Below the pieces are notes generated by a model. The model did no database searches. It was not told the DNA's origin and saw only the letters and a program-made list of their open reading frames with translations. From Veillonella intestinalis (GTDB lineage Bacteria > Bacillota > Negativicutes > Veillonellales > Veillonellaceae): a stretch of 64,000 nucleotides of DNA. The position numbers and the translations under genes were made by a program. The stretch is taken from positions 1 to 64,000 of the forward strand of contig NZ_CALPDB010000001.1 of assembly GCF_943193155.1 (NCBI RefSeq), given 5' to 3'. Within the stretch, counting starts at the first letter, position 1. Each line of letters begins with the position of its first letter. Shown one piece after another: positions 58,344-64,000 of the stretch.

Positions 58344-60788
58344 ATGAAAGCTAGTTTAACATGGATGAAGGACTATGTTCCTGTAGACACAACAAAACCG
58401 GCTCAGGAACTAGCCGATATATTAACGCAGGCAGGGATTCCTGTAGAAGATGTAATTAATATGGACCCTGGTTTGAAAAAGATTTATACCGGTAAAATCG
58501 TAGAAATTACTAAACACCCTGATGCAGATAAATTGCAAGTGTGCCAAGTAGCTTGTTTAGATGATAAAACAGGCGAGGAAATCATAAAACAAATTGTAAC
58601 AGCTGCAACTAATGTGGCTGTAGGACAAGTCGTTCCTGTGGCGTATCACAAATCTCGTTTGGCTGATGGTACAGAAATTAAAAAAGGTAAATTACGTGGT
58701 GAAGTATCCGATGGGATGTTCTGTTCCGTAGCTGAATTAGGTGTGCCAAAAGATATGGTTATGCCTGGTGAAGCAGAAGGCATTTATATTTTGCCAGAAG
58801 GTACTCCTATTGGCATGGATATTCGTGATGCCTTAATGCTTAATGATACTGTATACGAATTTGAGTTAACTCCAAATCGGGCGGATTGTTTCTCTATGGT
58901 TGGTCTTAGCCGTGAATTTGCCGTTCTTACTAATCAGCAAAATACAGAACCTGCAGTAACTGTTAGTGAAACAGGAAATTCCATTGAAGGTTGTGTAGAT
59001 ATTCAGATTGAAGATACTGACTTATGTCAACGGTTCATGTCTCGTCTAATTACTAATGTGAAAGTTGGCCCATCTCCATTATGGTTACAAAACCGTTTGC
59101 GCAATGGTGGTATTCGACCAATAAACAATGTAGTGGACGTCACTAATTATGTTATGTTAGAACTTGGTCAACCTATGCATGCCTATGATTATGATAAAGT
59201 GGTAGGTCATCAGTTAACGGCACGCCCTGCTAAAGCGGGTGAAACAATTACTACATTAGATGGAACTGACCGTGAATTGGCAGAAGGCATGCTTGTTATT
59301 GCTGATGTTAATGGTCCTGTTGGTGTAGCTGGTGTGATGGGTGGCTTAGATAGCGAAGTAACAGAACAAACTACCTCTATCATTTTAGAGGCTGCTGTAT
59401 TTAAAGGTGCTTCTATTCGTCGCACAGCGCGTGCGCTTGGTATGCGCAGTGAAGCCTCTGGTCGTTTTGAACGTGGCATCAATGCAGAATATACACCAGT
59501 CGCATTAGATCGAGCAGCCCAATTATTACAAGAATTAGCGAGTGATGTAGTGGTTGCTAAAGGTGTTGTGGATGTATATCCAGTAAAGGCAACAACAGGT
59601 ACGGTTGCATTTACTGTAGATGCAATTAATGCATACTTGGGCACCCAAATTGAAGCTAATCGCATGAAAGAAATTCTAACTACTTTGTCTTTCGAATGGG
59701 AAGAAGCTAATGGTGTAGTGACTGTTGGCGTGCCATCCTGGCGTGGTGATGTAACGGTTATGCCAGATATTGCGGAAGAAGTCGCGCGTATTTATGGTTA
59801 CGATAATATTCCAAATCGTACACCTTGGGCCAATCTTAACAGTGGTACTATAAGTGACAAGAAATTGTTATTCAAAGCCATTCGCAATAGTTTAGTTGAT
59901 CGTGGCCTTAGCGAAGTGATTACATTTAGCTTCATGCATCCAGATAGTTTGAAAAAATTATTGTTGCCTGAAACGGATAGTCGCTATCAAGCGGTGCCAA
60001 TCATGAATCCAATTACAGAAGATTTCCCAGTTATGCGCACAACCTTGATTCCAAGTATTTTGGATGTAGCAGCTCGTAATATTGCACAGAAAAATCAGGA
60101 TCTTTGGATTTTTGAAAGTGGTGCTGTATATCAACCGAAGAGCTTACCAATTACGGAACTACCAACAGAAAATTATCGTGTAACGGGCCTTATGATGGGT
60201 AAAACGAATGAAGTACAATGGGAAGAAGCGCAACGAGACACCGATTTTTATGATGTAAAAGGTGTATTAGAACGCATGTTAGCGGATAGCCGTTTTGAAG
60301 CGACTATAGAGCGCTCTACAGAACCATATTTACATCCAGGCGTAAGTGCTCAATATGTAGTAGATGGCACTGTAATTGCTACTTTTGGTGAATTACACCC
60401 GCAAGTAATGAAAGCCTATGACTTACCTGGTAAAGCTTATATCTTTGATATTGATGTAAGTGCTATTCTTAATATTCCAAAAGGACATTTACAGTACAAA
60501 GAGATTAGTAAATTCCCTGGTACAAGTCGTGACCTTGCTATTGTGGCACCAAAAGAAATTACGTCTCAAGATATTATACGTCTTATTTACCAGCATGGTG
60601 GTGAACATTTAGAGCGGGCATTCATTTTTGACGTATATGAAGGGGAGCATATTGAAGAGGGTCATCGTAGCTTAGCTTATAACTTATCCTTCCGCAGTAA
60701 TGAAGGAACGTTGACCGATGAAGACATTCAACCTAATATTGATGAAATTATTGAAGCGTTGAATGAAATCGGTTGTAAATTGCGGTAA
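58344..60788 (+). CDS. pheT: Phenylalanyl-tRNA synthetase beta subunit
   Basis: An 814-residue subunit with all usual domains: EMAP/OB tRNA-binding (~40-150, ITKHPDADKLQVCQV), B3/B4 editing domain with PINNVVDVTNYVMLELGQPMHAYD region, B5 (~405-470), a catalytic-like core and the C-terminal FDX-ACB anticodon-binding domain (YKEISKFPGTSRDLAIV to the end). RBS AGGAGG is 7 nt from ATG; 11 bp after pheS. Confidence 0.97.
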   Translation: MKASLTWMKDYVPVDTTKPAQELADILTQAGIPVEDVINMDPGLKKIYTGKIVEITKHPDADKLQVCQVACLDDKTGEEIIKQIVTAATNVAVGQVVPVAYHKSRLADGTEIKKGKLRGEVSDGMFCSVAELGVPKDMVMPGEAEGIYILPEGTPIGMDIRDALMLNDTVYEFELTPNRADCFSMVGLSREFAVLTNQQNTEPAVTVSETGNSIEGCVDIQIEDTDLCQRFMSRLITNVKVGPSPLWLQNRLRNGGIRPINNVVDVTNYVMLELGQPMHAYDYDKVVGHQLTARPAKAGETITTLDGTDRELAEGMLVIADVNGPVGVAGVMGGLDSEVTEQTTSIILEAAVFKGASIRRTARALGMRSEASGRFERGINAEYTPVALDRAAQLLQELASDVVVAKGVVDVYPVKATTGTVAFTVDAINAYLGTQIEANRMKEILTTLSFEWEEANGVVTVGVPSWRGDVTVMPDIAEEVARIYGYDNIPNRTPWANLNSGTISDKKLLFKAIRNSLVDRGLSEVITFSFMHPDSLKKLLLPETDSRYQAVPIMNPITEDFPVMRTTLIPSILDVAARNIAQKNQDLWIFESGAVYQPKSLPITELPTENYRVTGLMMGKTNEVQWEEAQRDTDFYDVKGVLERMLADSRFEATIERSTEPYLHPGVSAQYVVDGTVIATFGELHPQVMKAYDLPGKAYIFDIDVSAILNIPKGHLQYKEISKFPGTSRDLAIVAPKEITSQDIIRLIYQHGGEHLERAFIFDVYEGEHIEEGHRSLAYNLSFRSNEGTLTDEDIQPNIDEIIEALNEIGCKLR

Positions 60789-60820
60789 GTTAACGTAAAA
60801 TTATAAATTACAATGAAAGA

Positions 60821-60870
60821 TAAACCTAATGTAAAAGAGTATTTCAGGTACTTTTTACGTTAGGTTTATT
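60821..60870 (+). terminator. Terminator after pheT
   Basis: TAAACCTAATGTAAAAGAGTA pairs with TACTTTTTACGTTAGGTTTA (60849-60868) over ~20 bp with one G-U, 7-nt loop, TTTT. Confidence 0.9.
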
Positions 60871-60974
60871 TTGTTAATATATGTTGTCCTATAATTCAAC
60901 CTTTGAAACGTTTTTTGAAGCCTAGTAGCTTTATGGTAGAGATAGGTAATTCATGCTATAATATATGAAGTAAT

Positions 60975-61009
60975 AAGGATAAAGAGATAGATTTCTTTGT
61001 CCTTTTTTT
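60975..61009 (+). terminator. Terminator ahead of the U32 peptidase gene
   Basis: AAGGA and AAAGA pair with TCTTT and TCCTT around GATAGAT with one mismatch, followed by TTTTTTT. A TATAAT sits just upstream (~60957-60962), so a very short RNA or attenuated leader could exist. Confidence 0.65.
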
Positions 61010-61029
61010 GTGCCAGTGATATTGTCGAA

Positions 61030-61040
61030 TGTGATATAAT
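61030..61040 (+). promoter_or_regulatory. Extended -10 promoter of the U32 peptidase gene
   Basis: TGTGATATAAT with TGn-TATAAT (TATAAT 61035-61040), the same string as upstream of the glycosyltransferase gene at 9201-9211. It begins after the terminator above. Confidence 0.6.
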
Positions 61041-61081
61041 TTGAGTGTACATACAGTTTAATCACCCTTAAGGAGGGTCTC

Positions 61082-63355
61082 ATGGAATTATTAGCACCGG
61101 CAGGAACGTCGGAGAATTTTTTAACCGCTTTAGAAGCTGGCGCTGATGCTATTTACTTAGGTGGTAAAGTATTCAATGCTAGGGCTAATGCAGCTAATTT
61201 TGATATAGCGGAATTAGAAGAGGCCGTACGGTTAGCACATTTGTTAAATGTATCTGTATTTGTAACTGTAAATATTTTAGTTGGCGACACAGAATTAGCT
61301 GATTTAAAAGCCTATTTGCAGGAGTTAGAACGAATTCAGGTAGACGCTATTATTGTGCAAGATTTAGCGGTAGCGCAGTTAGCAAAGCAGGTGGCACCAA
61401 AGTTACATTTACATGCTAGTACACAGTTGACTGCCACTAATTTGGGAACGGTCCGTTTTTTAGAGCGAATGGGCTTTACCCGAGTTGTATTGGCTCGTGA
61501 AATGAGTTTGGCTGAGATTCAGCATATTTGTAAAGAAGCTAAGGCAGAGATTGAGGTTTTTGTTCACGGTGCTCTTTGTGTATGTTATTCTGGTCAATGT
61601 TTGATGAGTAGTTTCATCGGTGGGCGCAGTGGTAATCGAGGCGCTTGTGCTCAGCCATGTCGATTGCCTTATGAATTATTAGATGGCAAAGGCCAAACTA
61701 TTAATGGTGCTGATGAAGCGTATATTATGAGCCCTAAGGATTTAAATTATAGTGAGCATATGAGTGAACTCATGGCAGCAGGTGTTGCCTCATTTAAAGT
61801 AGAAGGGCGCATGAAAAAGGCCTCTTATGTGCGTGAAGTGATTGGCTCGTATCGAACGATTATTGATCGAGCGGGCAAATCGACTAAAAAAGAGCAAGCC
61901 CGTTTAAAGGAAGGATTTAATCGCGGTTTTTCAACAGCTTATTTAGAAAATCGTTCGAGTCGTGAAATGATTACAGCGGTAGCACCAGGTAATCGTGGTA
62001 AGCGAATTGGACCTAGTGATGATGGCCCTAAAAAGACAGTATGGCAAAATTTGCAAGATTTTGGTCGGAAATATGAAGTGCATGCTTACTTAGATGGTGT
62101 AGAAGGGGCAGCACCACAGTTGACGTTATTATTAGAAGATGGTAAATCGGTTACTGTAAGTGCTGATTATGTGGTGCAACGGGCACAAAAAGTACCAACA
62201 AGTCGTGAAAAAGTAATGGAGCAATTAGGTCGTTTAGGTACGACTGTTTTTTCATTAGCTTCTTTATATATGCCCGATGAGCCGTTTATGTGGCCTAGCA
62301 GTGTGCTAAATCAGATGCGCCGGGATGGAGTTGCTCGGTTAGAAGAATTGTTACTAGTACAGCATGAAATGGAAATGGACATCACTTTACAGCGCATAGA
62401 ATCAGCAATTCAACAAGAGTTTCACAATCGTCCAAATTATGCCTCTATGACAACCGCAAATTTACCGGCTAAGTCATTAATGGGGAATCCGGATTTGCCA
62501 TTAGTGTCGGTACAGTTAGATGAAGAGTGGCAAATTGAATCAGCTATTTTAGCGGGGGCACAAAAAATTATATTTGGTGGTGATCGTTTACAGCGGACAC
62601 CTTATGATTTAGATGTATATGCACGAGTGGTGGCTCTTTGTAAAACGCATCAGGTACCGTGCGTGTTAGCAACGCCTCGTATTGTGCGAGATAGTGAAGT
62701 AACAAGCTATTTGCCAACGTTACAAGCGATGATTGAGGCCAAGCCTGATGGGATTAGCATTCATTTTTTAGGCGCTTTAGAATGGTTACAAGAGTTGGGC
62801 TATACAGGTGCTATTGAAGGGGATAGTAGTTTGCAACTTTTTAATAAAGAAGCAGTACAGCAGGTAGCTCAGTTTGGGCTGCGAAGTGTAGTGCTTTCAC
62901 AAGAAGCGACGATTAAACAGATTAGTAGTATTATAAAACAGACGTCGTTACCAATTGAATGCATTGTCCATGGCTTGACAGAATTGATGATTTCGGAATA
63001 TTGTGTAATCAGTAGCTTTGCAGGTATTGGTAAAAAAGAAGGCTGTCCAGCTCCATGTTTAAAGGATTCATATGTATTAAAAGATCGTTTGGGTGAGCAA
63101 TTTCCGCTCCGTACCGATCCGTATTGTCGCATGCATATAATGAATAGTCGCATGCTTGATATGAGAGCGTATATACCAGATTTAATAAAACGTAAGCTTG
63201 CTATATTGCGTATTGATGGTCGACAACAATCTAAAGCATGGTTGCAAGAAACGGTACAAGCCTATGTAGGGATTTTACAAGGTTCATTACCAGTACCACC
63301 TAAAAATGAAGCTGTACCAGTGACAAGAGGTCACTATTTTAAAGGGATTTTCTAG
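61082..63355 (+). CDS. U32 peptidase-family protein with DUF3656-like C-part (RlhA-like)
   Basis: A 757-residue protein. MELLAPAGTSENFLTALEAGADAIYLGG and EVFVHGALCVCYSGQCLMSSFIGGRSGNRGACAQPCRLPY are U32 signatures, with four Cys likely to bind an iron-sulfur cluster. A second U32-like half near 465-690 has IECIVHGLTELMISEYCVI and KEGCPAPCLKDSY. Members with this architecture hydroxylate rRNA (RlhA) or tRNA (TrhP) rather than cleave proteins. RlhA is suggested by length and domain content, not proven. RBS AAGGAGGG. Upstream of mutS2. Confidence 0.88.
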   Translation: MELLAPAGTSENFLTALEAGADAIYLGGKVFNARANAANFDIAELEEAVRLAHLLNVSVFVTVNILVGDTELADLKAYLQELERIQVDAIIVQDLAVAQLAKQVAPKLHLHASTQLTATNLGTVRFLERMGFTRVVLAREMSLAEIQHICKEAKAEIEVFVHGALCVCYSGQCLMSSFIGGRSGNRGACAQPCRLPYELLDGKGQTINGADEAYIMSPKDLNYSEHMSELMAAGVASFKVEGRMKKASYVREVIGSYRTIIDRAGKSTKKEQARLKEGFNRGFSTAYLENRSSREMITAVAPGNRGKRIGPSDDGPKKTVWQNLQDFGRKYEVHAYLDGVEGAAPQLTLLLEDGKSVTVSADYVVQRAQKVPTSREKVMEQLGRLGTTVFSLASLYMPDEPFMWPSSVLNQMRRDGVARLEELLLVQHEMEMDITLQRIESAIQQEFHNRPNYASMTTANLPAKSLMGNPDLPLVSVQLDEEWQIESAILAGAQKIIFGGDRLQRTPYDLDVYARVVALCKTHQVPCVLATPRIVRDSEVTSYLPTLQAMIEAKPDGISIHFLGALEWLQELGYTGAIEGDSSLQLFNKEAVQQVAQFGLRSVVLSQEATIKQISSIIKQTSLPIECIVHGLTELMISEYCVISSFAGIGKKEGCPAPCLKDSYVLKDRLGEQFPLRTDPYCRMHIMNSRMLDMRAYIPDLIKRKLAILRIDGRQQSKAWLQETVQAYVGILQGSLPVPPKNEAVPVTRGHYFKGIF

Positions 63356-63417
63356 AAGTCATGATTTTCTAGAAGTTATATAGAGTATTACCTAATATAG
63401 GAGGGATAGATATATCT

Positions 63418-64000
63418 ATGAACAGTGAAAAACTGTTAGATTTTGATTTAATTCGGGAACGGTTAGCAGAGGCTTGTTCGTCACGGATTGCTAAGAAATT
63501 AGCTCGTGAGCTTACGCCTTTAACGGATCCGATTGCCATAAAGACGGCCTTAGATGAAACGGTAGAAGCTGTTAATTCACTACAAATGGAGATTGAACAG
63601 CCTATCGGAGGGACTCGCGATATTCGGGAAGCTTGTTCTAAAAGCCGTAAAGAGATTATTTTAACTCATGATGAGTTATGGGATATTTACACAACGCTAA
63701 GTGCGTATAAACGGATGTATAGTTTTTTTTATAGTAAATATACATCCTATCCATTGCTTTCGTTGTGGATTCAAGATATGCCACGCCATGATGGATTGGA
63801 ACGCAAATTTGAGCGAGTATTTGATAAAAAAGGGAATCTTATGGATTCGGCTTCGCCTAAATTACAACATTTGCGAACAACTATTGTGCGTACGAAAGAA
63901 CGGATTAAGTCTGATATTCAGGCTATTATTCATGACCCAGATAATCAGAAATATTTTCAGGAAGCATTGGTTACACAGCGCAATAATCGCTATGTAATTC
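63418..64000 (+). CDS. mutS2: Endonuclease MutS2, N-terminal part (runs off the window)
   Basis: An open frame of 194 codons continuing past the end. It starts MNSEKLLDFDLIRERLAEAC and contains PIGGTRDIREACSKSRKE, LTHDELWDIYTTLSAYKRM, FDKKGNLMDSASPKLQHLR and TQRNNRYVI, the clamp/lever N-terminal sequence of MutS2. GGAGGGA (63400-63406) lies 11 nt before ATG. MutS2 acts on recombination intermediates and stalled or collided ribosomes. The ATPase, KOW and Smr parts lie outside the window. Confidence 0.92.
   Translation, partial: MNSEKLLDFDLIRERLAEACSSRIAKKLARELTPLTDPIAIKTALDETVEAVNSLQMEIEQPIGGTRDIREACSKSRKEIILTHDELWDIYTTLSAYKRMYSFFYSKYTSYPLLSLWIQDMPRHDGLERKFERVFDKKGNLMDSASPKLQHLRTTIVRTKERIKSDIQAIIHDPDNQKYFQEALVTQRNNRYVI

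Overview
The window looks like chromosome from a low-GC, anaerobic, diderm Firmicute of the class Negativicutes, most likely Veillonella or a close relative. This is inferred from gene content rather than from a database search: an rRNA operon with Firmicute-type 23S/5S, a T-box leader before pheST, ComG/type IV pilus genes, MacAB-type export, long-type urocanate hydratase, an NfnAB-like fusion and a cysteine-type formate dehydrogenase. No phage, insertion sequence or CRISPR array was seen. The window opens inside a 23S rRNA gene and closes inside mutS2.

Layout. 1-2600: 3' part of 23S, 5S, a cobalamin riboswitch with no gene behind it, tRNA-Leu(UAG). 2600-9070: mfd, a SpoVB/YabM-type flippase, mazG and the HU gene, an order resembling the Bacillus mfd-yabM-yabN block. 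9230-14040: an MGDG-synthase-like glycosyltransferase, an acidic small protein, an ABC-F ATPase, a small basic protein and a DnaA-like protein that has lost its ATPase motifs. 14180-18390 (minus strand): secreted alkaline phosphatase, a secreted small protein and a MacB-type ABC ATPase/permease pair, with a candidate Pho box upstream. 18790-22160: formate/nitrite-type channel, crotonase-family enzyme, GMP reductase, separated by a 570-bp intergenic stretch full of hairpins, including two terminators that carry an identical 38-nt core between unrelated stems.

22400-29620 is a molybdenum-cofactor/formate dehydrogenase island: a ThiT-family membrane protein, a MobA-MobB fusion, FdhF with Cys at the Sec site, two tandem four-cluster ferredoxins, MoeA, and convergent FdhD. 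29900-42090 is mostly histidine-degradation and C1 metabolism: a DAACS symporter, HutD, glutamate formimidoyltransferase, formate-THF ligase, formimino-THF cyclodeaminase, an NfnAB-like transhydrogenase fusion, urocanate hydratase and imidazolonepropionase. Histidine ammonia-lyase is not in the window. Together with FdhF and the formate channel this suggests that the formimino carbon can leave as 10-formyl-THF and then formate with ATP gain, and that formate can be oxidised or exported.

42360-51160 is a single type IV pilus/competence operon: PilB/ComGA-like ATPase, PilT, PilC, a major-type pilin, prepilin peptidase, four minor-pilin-like proteins, and PilM/PilN/PilO-like assembly proteins. 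51620-57000 holds shikimate kinase, 6-phosphofructokinase, a MacA/MacB-type tripartite exporter (no TolC here) and a hotdog thioesterase. 57000-64000 holds a T-box leader with pheS and pheT, a U32 peptidase-family protein and the 5' end of mutS2.

Many first in-frame ATGs lie inside a Shine-Dalgarno sequence or inside the upstream gene; where that happens the start given here is the next start codon at proper spacing.
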